Source: Lysobacter auxotrophicus
GTDB taxonomy: Bacteria > Pseudomonadota > Gammaproteobacteria > Xanthomonadales > Xanthomonadaceae
Length of the DNA stretch: 64,000 bases
Assembly (NCBI RefSeq): GCF_027924565.1
Contig: NZ_AP027041.1
Span: 2,294,001-2,358,000 of the forward strand
Direction: 5' to 3'
Both the position numbers and the translations under genes were made by a program. The notes under the pieces were generated by a model. It was not told the origin of the DNA, ran no database searches, and saw nothing but the letters and a program-made list of their open reading frames with translations. Positions 45,996-57,085 of the stretch are shown here, one piece after another; the first letter of the stretch is position 1; each line of letters opens with the position of its first letter.

Positions 45996-47116
45996 TTCGC
46001 CTGCTGCATCGAGGCGACGAAGCGGTCGAACAGCGGCGCGACGTCGTGCGGGCCGGGGCTCGCTTCCGGGTGGCCCTGGAAGGAGAACGCCGGCGCGTCG
46101 GTCAGCTCGATGCCTTGGTTGGTGCCATCGAACAGCGAACGGTGGATCACGCGCACGTTGGCCGGAAGCGTGGCTTCATCGACCGCGAAGCCGTGGTTCT
46201 GCGAGGTGATCATGACGCGGCCGGTGTCGAGGTCCTGCACCGGATGGTTCGCGCCGTGGTGGCCGTGGCCCATCTTCACCGTCTGCGCGCCGGCGGCGAG
46301 CGCCAGCAGCTGGTGGCCCAGGCAGATGCCGAAGGTCGGGATCTTCGCGGCGATGAATTCCTTGATGGCCGCGACCGCGTAATCGCACGGCGCCGGATCG
46401 CCCGGGCCGTTGGAGAGGAACACGCCATCAGGCTTCAGCTTGAAAACCTCCGACGCCGGCGTCTGCGCCGGGACGACGATGAGCTTGCAGCCGCGTTCGG
46501 CGAGCATGCGCAGGATGTTGAACTTCACGCCGTAGTCGTAGGCGACGACGTGGAACTTCGGCTCTGCGCGGACGAATGCGTTGCTGTCGAGGTCGAGCTG
46601 GCCGTCGGTCCACTCGTACGCCTCGCGCACGCTGACTTCCTTCGCCAGGTCCATGCCTTTCAGGCCGGGGAACTTGCGTGCGGCCTCGAAGGCCTTGTCG
46701 ACGTCGATCTCGCCCGCCATCAGGGCGCCGTTCTGCGCGCCCTTCTCGCGCAGGATGCGCGTGAGCTTGCGGGTGTCGATGTCGGAGATGGCGACGATGC
46801 CGCGGGCGTTGAGCCACTCCGGCAGCGACACCTGGCTGCGCCAGTTGCTCGGGCGGCGCGGCACGTTGCGCACGATCAGGCCCGAAGCGAAGCAGCGCGC
46901 GGCCTCGTCGTCCTGGTCGGTGCAGCCGGTGTTGCCGATGTGCGGATAGGTCAGGGTCACCAGCTGACGCGCGTACGACGGGTCGGTGACGATTTCCTGG
47001 TAGCCGGTGATGGCCGTGTTGAAGACGACTTCGCCGACGGAAAGGCCGGGCGCGCCTACGGAAACGCCCTCGAAGAGGGTGCCGTCTTCGAGCGCGAGGA
47101 TTGCGGGTTGGGTCAC
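45992..47116 (-). CDS. carA: Carbamoyl-phosphate synthase small subunit
   Basis: Glutaminase subunit that hydrolyses glutamine and channels ammonia to CarB. The 374 residues have the N-terminal CarA domain ([39 protein letters not shown]) and a class I amidotransferase domain with the catalytic Cys in [14 protein letters not shown] and the His/Glu in [16 protein letters not shown] at 47116 fits the family start and has AAGG eight bases before it; an upstream 25-residue extension has no homology. First gene of the carA-membrane protein-carB set; dapB lies 207 bases upstream. Confidence 0.96.
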   Translation of the reverse strand: MTQPAILALEDGTLFEGVSVGAPGLSVGEVVFNTAITGYQEIVTDPSYARQLVTLTYPHIGNTGCTDQDDEAARCFASGLIVRNVPRRPSNWRSQVSLPEWLNARGIVAISDIDTRKLTRILREKGAQNGALMAGEIDVDKAFEAARKFPGLKGMDLAKEVSVREAYEWTDGQLDLDSNAFVRAEPKFHVVAYDYGVKFNILRMLAERGCKLIVVPAQTPASEVFKLKPDGVFLSNGPGDPAPCDYAVAAIKEFIAAKIPTFGICLGHQLLALAAGAQTVKMGHGHHGANHPVQDLDTGRVMITSQNHGFAVDEATLPANVRVIHRSLFDGTNQGIELTDAPAFSFQGHPEASPGPHDVAPLFDRFVASMQQAK

Positions 47117-47323
47117 GGGGATCGCCTTGGCTGCCGGGGGGTGCTGACCCTTCCCGTCGCGCAGACGCCAAGAAAAACCGGGCTGCAGCAAAGCGCGGAC
47201 GCGGTGCGGGACCGGTCCGACGGAAGGGGTTCAGGCGAGCCGGAATTCTAGCGGGCCGGGGCCGGTAACGCCAGCGTCATGTGCGCGGATCCGCGATCCG
47301 GGCGGCGATTCGACGCGCCTTGT

Positions 47324-48049
47324 TCAGGCGAGCAGATCGCGCAGGCGGTAACGCCCCGGAGCACGCCCGGCGAGTTTGGCGGCCGCATGGAGGGCGCCGC
47401 GGGCAAAGATGTCGCGATTGGTGGCGCGATGGACCAGCTCGATCCGCTCGCCCGGCGCGGCGAACTGCACCAGGTGTTCGCCGACGATGTCGCCAGCCCG
47501 CAGCGAGGCATAGCGCGGCGTGGCGCCCCCGTGCTCCGCGCTCGCGCCCAGCGCCAGCGCCGTGCCGGACGGGGCGTCCTTCTTGTGCACGTGGTGCGAT
47601 TCCACGATGTCGCAATCCCAGCCCGGCAACGCCTGCGCGGCCCGTTCGACGAGCTCGCTCAGGATCGCCACGCCGAGGCTGAAATTGGCCGCCCACAGCA
47701 AGGGGATTCGCTGCGATGCGGCGTCCACCGCGGCGAGCTGCGGCGCTTCCAGTCCCGTCGTGCCCGACACCAGCGCCGCGCCGCGCTCCTCGCACAGCGC
47801 GAGGACCGGATCGAAGCCCTGCGGCAGGCTGAAGTCGATCGCGACGTCGAACGGCGGCGCGCCGTGGAGTTCGGACGCGGCGAAGTGCGCCACGCCATCC
47901 ACCACGCGCTGTGCCGGCTGCGAACGCTGCACGGCGGCGACGACGACGACATCGTCGCGTTCACTTGCCAGACGGAGCAGCGCCTGCCCCATGCGGCCAG
48001 AGGCGCCATGGACGAGGATTCGGGTCTGCGGAGTCTTGTGATCGCTCAT
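47324..48049 (-). CDS. dapB: 4-hydroxy-tetrahydrodipicolinate reductase
   Basis: NAD(P)H reductase in lysine and diaminopimelate synthesis. The 241 residues show the dinucleotide motif VHGASGRMGQALLRLA, VSGTTGLEAPQL, the catalytic ESHHVHKKDAPSGTAL and a C-terminal HRATNRDIFARGALHAA. The ATG at 48049 is the family start. A dnaJ terminator upstream and 207 bases to carA downstream suggest a short unit. Confidence 0.96.
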   Translation of the reverse strand: MSDHKTPQTRILVHGASGRMGQALLRLASERDDVVVVAAVQRSQPAQRVVDGVAHFAASELHGAPPFDVAIDFSLPQGFDPVLALCEERGAALVSGTTGLEAPQLAAVDAASQRIPLLWAANFSLGVAILSELVERAAQALPGWDCDIVESHHVHKKDAPSGTALALGASAEHGGATPRYASLRAGDIVGEHLVQFAAPGERIELVHRATNRDIFARGALHAAAKLAGRAPGRYRLRDLLA

Positions 48050-48133
48050 GCCGGCAGTCTGCCGGCGGGCCTGCGCTGCTACAAGCCGTGCGTGGACGGA
48101 AGCGGTGCGATCGCGGTGTCGGCCCGCACAAAA

Positions 48134-48156
48134 AAGCCGCGGTCGTGCCGCGGCTT
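48134..48156 (-). terminator. Terminator after dnaJ
   Basis: Nine-base-pair stem AAGCCGCGG/CCGCGGCTT with a five-base loop and a minus-strand TTTTTTG run, 25 bases after the dnaJ stop. Confidence 0.88.
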
Positions 48157-48180
48157 CTTCGATGGACGATGGCGGCGGCG

Positions 48181-49302
48181 TCAGGACGTCATCCGGTCCC
48201 AGAATCCCTTCACGCCGTCGATGAACGTCGACGCGCGGGGCGAGTGCCGCCGCGCGCCGTCGCCTGCGAAGGTCGCTTCGAACTTCTCGAGCAGCTCGCG
48301 CTGCTCGGCCGTCAGGTTGACCGGCGTTTCCACCACGGCGCGGCAGTACAGATCGCCCGGCTTGCGGCTGCGCACGGACTTCACGCCGCGGTCGCGCAGG
48401 CGGAACAGCTTGCCGGTCTGCGTCTCGGCCGGAATGCGCAGCTCGACCTCGCCTTCCAGCGTCGGCACGCGGATCGTGTCGCCGAGGGCGGCCTGCCCGA
48501 TGCGGACCGGCACTTCGCAATGCAGGTCGTCGCCGTCGCGCTGGAAGATCTCGTGCTCGCGCACGCGCACGTCCACGTACAGGTCGCCTGGCGGCGAACC
48601 GGCCGGGCCGGCCTCACCCTCGCCTGCCAGACGGATGCGGTCGCCGTTGTCGACGCCGGCCGGAATCTTGACCTGCAGCGTCTTGGTGCGCTCGACGCGA
48701 CCTTGTCCGTTGCAGTCGGCACAGGGGTTGGGAATCGTCTTGCCGCGACCGGCGCAGTGCGGGCACGCCTGCTGCATCGAGAAGATGCCGCGCTGGAAAC
48801 GCACCTGGCCGCGGCCATGGCAGGTCGCGCAGGTTTCGGTCTTGCCGTCGGCCGACCCCGAGCCGTCGCAGGTCTCGCATTCGTCCAGCGTCGGGATCTC
48901 GATGGTCTTCTCGGTGCCGAAGACGGCTTCCTCGAGCGACAGCTCCATCACGTAACCGATGTCGGCGCCGCGACGCGGACCGCGTTGCGCACCGCCGCCG
49001 AAGATGTTGCCGAAGATGTCGCCGAAGATGTCGCCCATGTCGGCGTAGCCCGGTCCGCCACCGCCGCCCATGCCGTGCTCGAACGCGGCATGGCCATGCT
49101 GGTCGTAGGCACGACGGCGGTTGCCGTCGGACAGGACTTCGTAGGCTTCCTTGCACTCCTTGAACGAGGCTTCCGCCGCGGCATCGCCGGGGTTGCGGTC
49201 CGGATGGAACTTCATCGCACAACGGCGATAGGCCTTCTTGAGGTCTTCGTCGCTGGCGTCGCGGGCCACGCCCAGCACTTCGTAGTAGTCGCGTTTGCTC
49301 AT
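48181..49302 (-). CDS. dnaJ: Chaperone protein DnaJ
   Basis: Co-chaperone that stimulates DnaK ATPase and delivers substrates. The 373 residues have the J-domain with HPD ([12 protein letters not shown]), a Gly-rich linker (about 75-110), the zinc domain with four CxxCxGxG repeats ([32 protein letters not shown]) and the substrate-binding beta domain. It lies downstream of dnaK with a 138-base spacer occupied by a repeat element; I see no separate heat-shock promoter there. Confidence 0.97.
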   Translation of the reverse strand: MSKRDYYEVLGVARDASDEDLKKAYRRCAMKFHPDRNPGDAAAEASFKECKEAYEVLSDGNRRRAYDQHGHAAFEHGMGGGGGPGYADMGDIFGDIFGNIFGGGAQRGPRRGADIGYVMELSLEEAVFGTEKTIEIPTLDECETCDGSGSADGKTETCATCHGRGQVRFQRGIFSMQQACPHCAGRGKTIPNPCADCNGQGRVERTKTLQVKIPAGVDNGDRIRLAGEGEAGPAGSPPGDLYVDVRVREHEIFQRDGDDLHCEVPVRIGQAALGDTIRVPTLEGEVELRIPAETQTGKLFRLRDRGVKSVRSRKPGDLYCRAVVETPVNLTAEQRELLEKFEATFAGDGARRHSPRASTFIDGVKGFWDRMTS

Positions 49303-49313
49303 GGAGCCGGAGA

Positions 49314-49438
49314 TCGGGAATTGGGAATGGAGAATCGTTCGAAACGATGGCGTTGCAACCTACGGACACAAGAACGGGAATTGGGAGAGTGAAAGCGTCG
49401 AGGCCTCACGATTCCCAATTCCCGGTTCCCTATTCCCG
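49314..49438. repeat. Inverted GGGAATTGGGAAT repeat pair, copy 2
   Basis: Left units GGGAATTGGGAATGG (49317-49331) and GGGAATTGGGAG (49377-49388), the core CGTCGAGGCCTC, then the inverted units CGATTCCCAATTCCCGG and TTCCCTATTCCCG up to 49438. It fills the dnaK-dnaJ gap almost completely. Arms and core match the copy at 3.3-3.5 kb. Confidence 0.65.
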
Positions 49439-49440
49439 TC

Positions 49441-51363
<1,923 letters not shown>

Positions 51364-51452
51364 GGTGTAGCTCCCTCTCTCGATCTTTGACTGTGCGGCG
51401 GCGCGGGCCGCCTGCTTGAAGGTGTATGGCGGAGCGATCCGCCGATGTGCGT

Positions 51453-51482
51453 TATCTGGGGGGCTCGCGGCCCCGCTTCAAG
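51453..51482 (-). promoter_or_regulatory. Sigma-32 heat-shock promoter of dnaK
   Basis: On the minus strand CTTGAAG (51476-51482), a 14-base spacer and CCCCAGATA (51453-51461). Against the heat-shock consensus CTTGAAA and CCCCATNTA only two or three bases differ. It lies just beyond the grpE stop. Confidence 0.8.
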
Positions 51483-51485
51483 GCG

Positions 51486-52022
51486 TCAGTCGTGCTTGGC
51501 CACGACCACCAGCGCCGGGCGCAGGAGGCGTTCGTTCAGCACCCAGCCCTTCTGGTAGACCTGGACCACGTCGCCCGGCGCATGGCCGGCGGCATCGACC
51601 ATGCTCATGGCCTGGTGGCGTTCCGGATCGAACGGCTGGCCGACCGGATCGACCATCACCAGGCCGTTGTCGGACGCGACCTTCAGCAACTGGCGCAGCG
51701 TGAGCTCCATGCCTTCGCGCAGATGGGCCGCGGTGTCGCCCTGCACGGCCAGGCCGGCTTCGAGGCTGTCGATGACCGGCAGCAGCTCGGCCAGCAGGCG
51801 CTCGTTGGCGAACTTGCGGGCCATGTCGACCTCGCGCGCCATGCGCTTGCGCTGGTTCTCCAGTTCGGCACGCTCGCGCAGCGTGTCCTCGCGAAGCTGG
51901 GTCAGCTCGGCCTGGAGGGCCTCGATCTGTGCGGCGAGCGTCGCGCCGGCGTCGACGGCCTCGGTGTTGGGGGTCGATTCGGGGGTCTGGTTGGGTTCGC
52001 CGGAAGGCGTACTAGCGGTCAT
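51486..52022 (-). CDS. grpE: Nucleotide exchange factor GrpE
   Basis: Releases ADP from DnaK and acts as a thermosensor. The 178-residue protein has a polar N-terminus, a long helix ([20 protein letters not shown] and the following [11 protein letters not shown]) and the C-terminal beta domain with [19 protein letters not shown] at 52022 is chosen for its GGAG ribosome site; an in-frame ATG 11 codons upstream is possible. Order hrcA-grpE-dnaK-dnaJ is standard. Confidence 0.96.
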   Translation of the reverse strand: MTASTPSGEPNQTPESTPNTEAVDAGATLAAQIEALQAELTQLREDTLRERAELENQRKRMAREVDMARKFANERLLAELLPVIDSLEAGLAVQGDTAAHLREGMELTLRQLLKVASDNGLVMVDPVGQPFDPERHQAMSMVDAAGHAPGDVVQVYQKGWVLNERLLRPALVVVAKHD

Positions 52023-52106
52023 GCGGTGCTCCATCCCTGCGCCAGGGGCGCTCAAACATGCTGGAATTCAATGTCTTGCAGCCGCGCCCGGGGCGCGTCA
52101 GGGCTG

Positions 52107-52135
52107 CAATGGGGCCCGCCCTTCCCGTATTCAAG
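52107..52135 (-). promoter_or_regulatory. Sigma-32 heat-shock promoter of grpE
   Basis: On the minus strand CTTGAAT (52129-52135), a 14-base spacer and CCCCATTG (52107-52114). It lies about 85 bases before the grpE start, in the hrcA-grpE gap, and has the same spacing as the dnaK promoter. Confidence 0.8.
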
Positions 52136-52208
52136 GCAGCAAGGTTCAACACGAGCGCGGCGGCCGATGCCGGCCAGCGAGGCCGGCGGTCCCGATCCGG
52201 GCTGCGGA

Positions 52209-53255
52209 TCAGGTGTCCGGATTCAGCGCCGCGCCCAGCGCATCGGCGGCCGCCTGCACGACGGGGATCACCCGGTCGTAGGCCATGCGCGTGGGCCCGA
52301 TGACGCCCAGCACGCCCAGCACGGTGCCCGCCGCCACGTAGGGCGCGGTTACCAGCGACATGCCTTCCAGCGGCGCCAGGCCGGTTTCCTCGCCGATGAA
52401 GATGCGCACGCCCGGCGCCTGTACCGTGCGTTCGAGCAGCTGGAGGATCTCCCGCTTGCGCGAGAAGGCTTCGAACAGTTCGCGCAGGCGATCCAGGTCC
52501 GCCAGTTCCTGCACGCCCATCAGGCGGGTCTGGCCGGCCAGCACCATGTCGTCGCCGCCGGGCGCGAGCGCCTGCTCGGCCAGTTCGACGGACTGGGCGA
52601 GCAGCAGCTGCATCTCGTCCTGCGCGCTGCGCAGCTCGCGCAGCAGCGTGGCCCGGATATCGGCCACGGTGCGCCCGGCGAAGTGCGCGTTGAGGTAGTT
52701 CGCCACGCGCTCCAGCTCGCCCGCATCGAACGGCCGCCGCGTGAGGACGATGCGGTTCTGCACCTCGTTGTCGGCGAACACCAGGATCGCCAGCACGCGC
52801 GAGCCGTCCAGCGGAACGAAGTCGATGCGCCGGAACGCGAACTGCTCGCGGCGCGGCACGCTGACCACGCCGACGAAGTGGGTCATCGCCGACAACAGTT
52901 CGGACGCGCTGCCCAGCAGCGCCTGCGTACCCGAACCGGCGGGAAGCTCGCCCCGCAACCGGGCGACGTCGGTCTCCGGCAATGGGCGCACCTGCAGCAG
53001 CGAATCGACGAACAGCCGGTAGCCCTGCGGCGTCGGCACGCGCCCGGCGGACGCATGCGGCGCGCTCAGCAGGCCCGCGTCCTCCAGATCGGCCAGGATG
53101 TTGCGGATCGTCGCCGGACTCACGTCCAGCCCCGCGTGGCGCGCCAGCGTCTGCGACCCGACCGGCTCGCCGCTGCGGATGTAGCGGCCGATCAGGGTGC
53201 GCAGCAACTGGCGCGCGCGCGGGTCGAGGCTGGGATCGGCGGGTTTGCGGCTCAT
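52209..53255 (-). CDS. hrcA: Heat-inducible transcription repressor HrcA
   Basis: Repressor of chaperone genes in many bacteria, acting at the CIRCE palindrome and needing GroE. The 348 residues have an N-terminal winged helix (GRYIRSGEPVGSQTLARHAG and SPATIRNILADLEDAGLL), then HASAGRVPTPQGYRLFVDSL and a C-terminal GAF-like dimer domain. The start at 53255 has almost no Shine-Dalgarno, and the best promoter places the transcript start at or next to it. No CIRCE palindrome was found near hrcA, grpE or dnaK, so its target may be elsewhere, for example groESL. Confidence 0.96.
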   Translation of the reverse strand: MSRKPADPSLDPRARQLLRTLIGRYIRSGEPVGSQTLARHAGLDVSPATIRNILADLEDAGLLSAPHASAGRVPTPQGYRLFVDSLLQVRPLPETDVARLRGELPAGSGTQALLGSASELLSAMTHFVGVVSVPRREQFAFRRIDFVPLDGSRVLAILVFADNEVQNRIVLTRRPFDAGELERVANYLNAHFAGRTVADIRATLLRELRSAQDEMQLLLAQSVELAEQALAPGGDDMVLAGQTRLMGVQELADLDRLRELFEAFSRKREILQLLERTVQAPGVRIFIGEETGLAPLEGMSLVTAPYVAAGTVLGVLGVIGPTRMAYDRVIPVVQAAADALGAALNPDT

Positions 53256-53261
53256 CCCGGC

Positions 53262-53290
53262 GATATATGACGGCTTGGTACGGGGCGCAA
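53262..53290 (-). promoter_or_regulatory. Sigma-70-type promoter of hrcA
   Basis: On the minus strand TTGCGC (53285-53290), a 17-base spacer and TATATC (53262-53267). The predicted start of transcription falls at about 53255, the first base of the hrcA ATG, which implies a leaderless mRNA. Confidence 0.6.
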
Positions 53291-53437
53291 GTCGGGATAC
53301 CCGGAATCGGCCATCGGGAATTCACCCGGCCGGCGTAGCCGTTCGCCCGGATTTGCGAATCCGGATCCCGAATCTCGAACGCTGCGACGGCCCACCGCTA
53401 TCAAGCCGCAACCCACACAGGGCACAATCGCGCTCCG

Positions 53438-55105
53438 ATGCTCGTCCACCTGTCCCTCAAGCAATTCGCCGTCGTCACCGAAGCCGAACTGGCCTTCGGC
53501 CCCGGCCTGACCGTCATCTCCGGCGAAACCGGCGCGGGCAAGTCGCTGCTGGTCGATGCCCTCGGGCTGATTTCCGGCCTGCGCGCCGACAGCGGCGTGG
53601 TGCGCCACGGCGCCGATCGCGCCGAACTGGTCGCCGAATTCGCGCTCGACGACGTGCCTGCCGCCGCGGGCTGGCTGCGCGAGCACGAGCTGGACGAGGA
53701 CGACGCCTGCCAGATCCGCCGCGTGATCCGTGCCGATGGAGGCTCGCGCGCATGGGTCAACGGGCGTCCGGTCACGCTGGGCCAGCTCGGTGAACTGGCC
53801 GCGCTGCTGGTGGAGATCCACGGCCAGCACGAACACCAGGCGTTGCTCTCCCGTCCCAGCCAGCTTGCGTTGCTGGACGCGTTCGGCCGCACCGACGCCG
53901 AACGCCGCGCGGTCGAAGCCGCCGCCGCTCGCTGGAGCGCGCTGCTCGCCGAGCGCGAAACGCTGCTCGCGCAGGGCGACGTGTCCGATCGCATCGACTG
54001 GCTGGAGCACCAGCACGCCGAACTCGATCGCGAGGAACTGGCGCCCGAGGCCATCGCGCGACTGCAATCGGACCACCGCCGTCACGCGCACGCCGCCGGG
54101 CTGATCGCCGCATGCGATGGCGCCTTCGCGCAGCTCGGCGGCGAGGACGGCCCGTCGCTTTCGCGCACCCTGCAGCACGTGCGATCGGACCTGGCGCGCG
54201 TCGCCGAACACGAGCCGCGGTTGTCGGAAGTCGACGGCATGCTCGACGCGGCGACCATCCAGATCGATGAGGCGCTGGCGCTGCTCGATCGCGTGCGCAG
54301 CGACCTCGACCTGGACCCGTCCGCGTTCGACACGCTCGAACATCGCCTCGGTCGGCTGCACGAACTCGCGCGCAAGCATCGCGTCACGCCCGAACAGCTC
54401 GCTGCGCACCGCGATTCGATCGCCGCCGAACTCGACGTCCTTCGCGGCGCCGGCGTGCGCCTGGCGAAGCTGGATGGCGAGATCGAAGCGGCACGCACCG
54501 CGTGGCGCGACGTCGCGCAGGTGTTGAGCGCCCGTCGTCGCGAGGCCGCCGCGCACCTGTCGTCGAGCACCAGCGCGCTGATCGGCGAACTGGGCATGGG
54601 CGGCGGCCGTTTCGACGTCGAACTGGAACCGCTGGACGCCGATCGCCCCGATCCGCAGGGCGCCGAGCGTGTGGAATTCATGGTCGCCGCCAACCCCGGC
54701 CAGCCGGCGCGCCCGCTGCGCAAGGTGGCGTCGGGCGGCGAACTGTCGCGTATTTCGCTGGCGATCGAGGTCGCGGCGCTGGGACTGGATGCCGTCGCGA
54801 CGATGGTCTTCGACGAGGTCGACACCGGCATCGGCGGCGCCGTGGCGGAGATCGTCGGCCAGAAGCTGCGCGCCCTGGGCGCAAGCCGCCAGGTGCTGTG
54901 CGTGACCCACCTGCCGCAGGTCGCGGCGCAGGGGCATGCGCATTACCGCGTGAGCAAGGCCAAGAGCGAAGGCGTCACGCAGAGCGCGGTGCAACTGCTC
55001 AAGGCGAAGGAGCGCGAGGAGGAACTCGCGCGCATGCTGGGCGGCGTCGAACTCACGCGCGAGGCACGGGCTGCGGCGAAGCGATTGCTGGCGGACGTGG
55101 TCTAG
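53438..55105 (+). CDS. recN: DNA repair protein RecN
   Basis: SMC-like ATPase acting in double-strand break repair. The 555 residues have Walker A SGETGAGKSLLVDALG near residue 33, long coiled-coil arms (about 150-375), the ABC signature KVASGGELSRISLAIEV and Walker B TMVFDEVDTGIGG, then VTHLPQVAAQGHAHYRVSK. It is divergent from hrcA with 182 bases between. I looked for a LexA box upstream and did not find a clear one. Confidence 0.97.
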   Translation: MLVHLSLKQFAVVTEAELAFGPGLTVISGETGAGKSLLVDALGLISGLRADSGVVRHGADRAELVAEFALDDVPAAAGWLREHELDEDDACQIRRVIRADGGSRAWVNGRPVTLGQLGELAALLVEIHGQHEHQALLSRPSQLALLDAFGRTDAERRAVEAAAARWSALLAERETLLAQGDVSDRIDWLEHQHAELDREELAPEAIARLQSDHRRHAHAAGLIAACDGAFAQLGGEDGPSLSRTLQHVRSDLARVAEHEPRLSEVDGMLDAATIQIDEALALLDRVRSDLDLDPSAFDTLEHRLGRLHELARKHRVTPEQLAAHRDSIAAELDVLRGAGVRLAKLDGEIEAARTAWRDVAQVLSARRREAAAHLSSSTSALIGELGMGGGRFDVELEPLDADRPDPQGAERVEFMVAANPGQPARPLRKVASGGELSRISLAIEVAALGLDAVATMVFDEVDTGIGGAVAEIVGQKLRALGASRQVLCVTHLPQVAAQGHAHYRVSKAKSEGVTQSAVQLLKAKEREEELARMLGGVELTREARAAAKRLLADVV

Positions 55106-55132
55106 GCGATTTCGGACCTGCCGCGTTTTGCG

Positions 55133-55237
55133 ACCGTCATCCCCGCGAAGGCGGGAAGCCGCCTTTGCGCGCCATCACCCATCCTGAAAGCGTGCGATAC
55201 CTGACAGTGGGGTCCCCGCCTTCGCGGGGTGACGGTC
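55133..55237. repeat. Composite inverted REP element after recN
   Basis: Left arm ACCGTCATCCCCGCGAAGGC, continuing to GGGA, faces right arm TCCCCGCCTTCGCGGGGTGA, continuing to CGGT, across about 60 bases. Same layout and almost the same arm sequence as the element at 42.18-42.28 kb, here followed directly by the recN/fur terminator. Confidence 0.78.
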
Positions 55238-55246
55238 GAAAAACGA

Positions 55247-55269
55247 AAAGCCCGCCATTGGCGGGCTTT
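55247..55269. terminator. Bidirectional terminator, recN/fur
   Basis: Ten-base-pair stem AAAGCCCGCC/GGCGGGCTTT with a three-base loop. The minus side has TTTTCGTTTTT for fur; the plus side has CTTTCTTCG for recN. Confidence 0.85.
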
Positions 55270-55304
55270 CTTCGTCATGGCGCATCAGCCGTTCGAAGCG
55301 AACG

Positions 55305-55712
55305 TCAAACGCCCTTCTTCCTGCGCACGTAAAGCACCAGCGAGTGCTCTTCGATCTCGTAGCCGTGCTTGGCCGCGACCTTGCGCTGCAGTTCCTCGAT
55401 CTCGGCGCTTTCGAACTCGATGATCTTGCCGGTGTCGATGTCGACCATGTGGTCGTGGTGATGGCCGCGATCGAGTTCGTACACCGACTGGCCGGCTTCG
55501 AAGTTGTGCTTGAGCACGAGCCCGGCCGCCTCGAACTGCGTGAGCACGCGGTACACGGTGGCCAGGCCGATGTCCTCGCCGTGTTCGAGCAGGTGGCGGT
55601 AGATGTCCTCGGCGGTCATGTGCCGGGGCTTGGCCTGCTCGAGCAGTTCCAGGATCCGCAGGCGCGGATGGGTGACCTTGAGTCCGGCCTTGCGGAGTTC
55701 TTGCGATTCCAT
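55305..55712 (-). CDS. fur: Ferric uptake regulator Fur
   Basis: Iron-dependent repressor. The 135 residues have the winged helix (LRKAGLKVTHPRLRILELLE and GLATVYRVLTQFEAAGLV) and the metal site with the family HHHDH motif (DRGHHHDHMVDIDTGKIIEF). The second CxxC zinc motif of some Fur proteins is absent at the C-terminus, as in other xanthomonads and Pseudomonas. fur and bamE are divergent with 148 bases between their starts. Confidence 0.96.
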   Translation of the reverse strand: MESQELRKAGLKVTHPRLRILELLEQAKPRHMTAEDIYRHLLEHGEDIGLATVYRVLTQFEAAGLVLKHNFEAGQSVYELDRGHHHDHMVDIDTGKIIEFESAEIEELQRKVAAKHGYEIEEHSLVLYVRRKKGV

Positions 55713-55802
55713 GGTGGTCCCTCAACGATGCGGCGCGACCGGTGGCGCCGGAACGGCGGATGAACATGGCCGACCCCGAAGGTGGACGGCCCGACTCCGC
55801 GC

Positions 55803-55830
55803 TTGGTGGATGCGCCCGGCAGTGTATCAT
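55803..55830 (+). promoter_or_regulatory. Sigma-70-type promoter of bamE
   Basis: TTGGTG (55803-55808), a 16-base spacer and TATCAT (55825-55830), about 30 bases before the bamE start. Confidence 0.55.
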
Positions 55831-55860
55831 CGCGGCGTTATCCGCCTGTCGCAGACACCG

Positions 55861-56265
55861 ATGCCGAAGCACACGCACAAGCTCCTGCTGGTCCTCTCCA
55901 TTGCCTTGGTCACCAGCGGCTGCGGCATCCTCTACAAGCAGCCGATCTACCAGGGCAACCTGCTGGAAAAGGCCAACGTGGACCAGCTGCAGACCGGCAT
56001 GAGCAAGCAGCAGGTCACGCTGCTGCTGGGTACGCCGTCGGTGGAGGATCCGTTCCACCACGACCGCTGGGACTACACCTCCACCCAGCGCACCAACCGC
56101 CGCGGCTCCACCGAGAAGAAGAACCTGACGGTTTGGTTCGAGAACGACGCCGTGGTGAAGTGGGAAGGCGACTACTTCCCCGAGCAGGACGAGCAGCTGG
56201 CGCGCCAGACGGTCAAGCAGTTCGGCCGCAACCTGCCGAAGGAAAAGGGCAAGAAGGGCCGCTGA
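55861..56265 (+). CDS. bamE: Outer-membrane assembly lipoprotein BamE
   Basis: Accessory lipoprotein of the BAM complex that inserts beta-barrel proteins. The 134 residues start with a lipoprotein signal (LLLVLSIALVTSGCG, Cys at about 21), then IYQGNLLEKANVDQLQTGMS and TLLLGTPSVEDPFHHDRWDY, the SmpA/OmlA core. The C-terminus ends in a basic KEKGKKGR tail. Next to fur, as in other gammaproteobacteria; convergent with rnfH, sharing a terminator. Confidence 0.96.
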   Translation: MPKHTHKLLLVLSIALVTSGCGILYKQPIYQGNLLEKANVDQLQTGMSKQQVTLLLGTPSVEDPFHHDRWDYTSTQRTNRRGSTEKKNLTVWFENDAVVKWEGDYFPEQDEQLARQTVKQFGRNLPKEKGKKGR

Positions 56266-56292
56266 TCGGCGCCGCTGCTTCCCCTCGAACGA

Positions 56293-56319
56293 AAAACCCC
56301 GGCTCACGGCCGGGGTTTT
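56293..56319. terminator. Bidirectional terminator, bamE/rnfH
   Basis: Eleven-base-pair stem AAAACCCCGGC/GCCGGGGTTTT with a five-base loop. T-runs follow on both strands (GTTTT, TCGTTCG). The rnfH stop codon lies in the loop. Confidence 0.85.
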
Positions 56320-56576
56320 GTTTTGGTCGATTCGGCGCGACGGCGACGCGCGTCCTTGGGGTCGGCCACCAGCGGGCGTAGCAATTCCAGGCGATCGCCT
56401 TCGCGCAGTTCGGTATCGGCGGTAGCGCGCACGCCGAACACCGCACAGGCCACGATCTCCGGGTCGTCCTGCCAGCCCGTCGCCGCCAGCGCCTGCGCGA
56501 CGGACGCGCCCGGCGGCAGGTCGAGCCACACCGACTCGAAGCGCCGCGGCCACGCGCGGACGACCTCGATCCTCAC
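56304..56576 (-). CDS. rnfH: RnfH family protein (UPF0125)
   Basis: A 90-residue beta-grasp protein of the RnfH/UPF0125 family: [40 protein letters not shown] and [18 protein letters not shown]. Function is not established despite the name. GTG at 56576 overlaps the ratA stop by four bases. The gene stop sits in the loop of the shared terminator with bamE, an unusually tight arrangement. Confidence 0.93.
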   Translation of the reverse strand: MRIEVVRAWPRRFESVWLDLPPGASVAQALAATGWQDDPEIVACAVFGVRATADTELREGDRLELLRPLVADPKDARRRRAESTKTKPRP

Positions 56577-57022
56577 GCCTCGTCACCGCGATCGGCCACG
56601 CGGACGAAGTCGTCCACCATGCGATCGGCCAGGCTCTGGAAGCCCACCGCCATCGCCGGGCCGAGCAGCTTCACCTTCGGCTCGAAGTTGAGCGTGAGCG
56701 TCACCTTGCAGGCGGACTCGTCCAGCGCGTGGAATTCCCAGCGTCCCCCCAGGCTCTGGAACGGCCCGTCGACCAGCTTCAGGTCGATGTGATGCGGCGC
56801 GCAGGTGGTGTTTTCCGTGACGAACCAGGTGCGCAGCGCGCCCAGGCCGATGTCCAGCCGCGCGACCATGCGCCCGGTGCCGTCCGTCTGGACGCCCTCC
56901 TCCAGCACCTGCGAGGCATCGCACCAGCCGAAGCGGCGCGAGTAGGCGCCCACATCGTTCACCAGCGCGAACATGCGCGCGGCGGAGTGCTCGACGAGGG
57001 CGGAACGGCGGATGGTCTGCAT
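56573..57022 (-). CDS. ratA: RatA/Coq10-like START-domain protein
   Basis: A 149-residue polyketide-cyclase/START-like protein. The start [40 protein letters not shown] and the ending [16 protein letters not shown] match the family that includes E. coli RatA (YfjG) and the mitochondrial coenzyme Q carrier Coq10. A role as ubiquinone-binding protein or as a ribosome-association toxin is debated. It is divergent from smpB and followed by rnfH with a GTGA overlap, as in E. coli. Confidence 0.93.
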   Translation of the reverse strand: MQTIRRSALVEHSAARMFALVNDVGAYSRRFGWCDASQVLEEGVQTDGTGRMVARLDIGLGALRTWFVTENTTCAPHHIDLKLVDGPFQSLGGRWEFHALDESACKVTLTLNFEPKVKLLGPAMAVGFQSLADRMVDDFVRVADRGDEA

Positions 57023-57085
57023 GCGGCGGCGGTTCCCGAAGCGCGGAAGTCGCGCGCGGGCCCCGCTTTCGGGGACAATGGCGCG

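Noticed and set aside
51364-53437. CIRCE operator (TTAGCACTC and its inverse) around hrcA-grpE-dnaK
   Set aside because: Searched by eye in each intergenic gap on both strands and not found.
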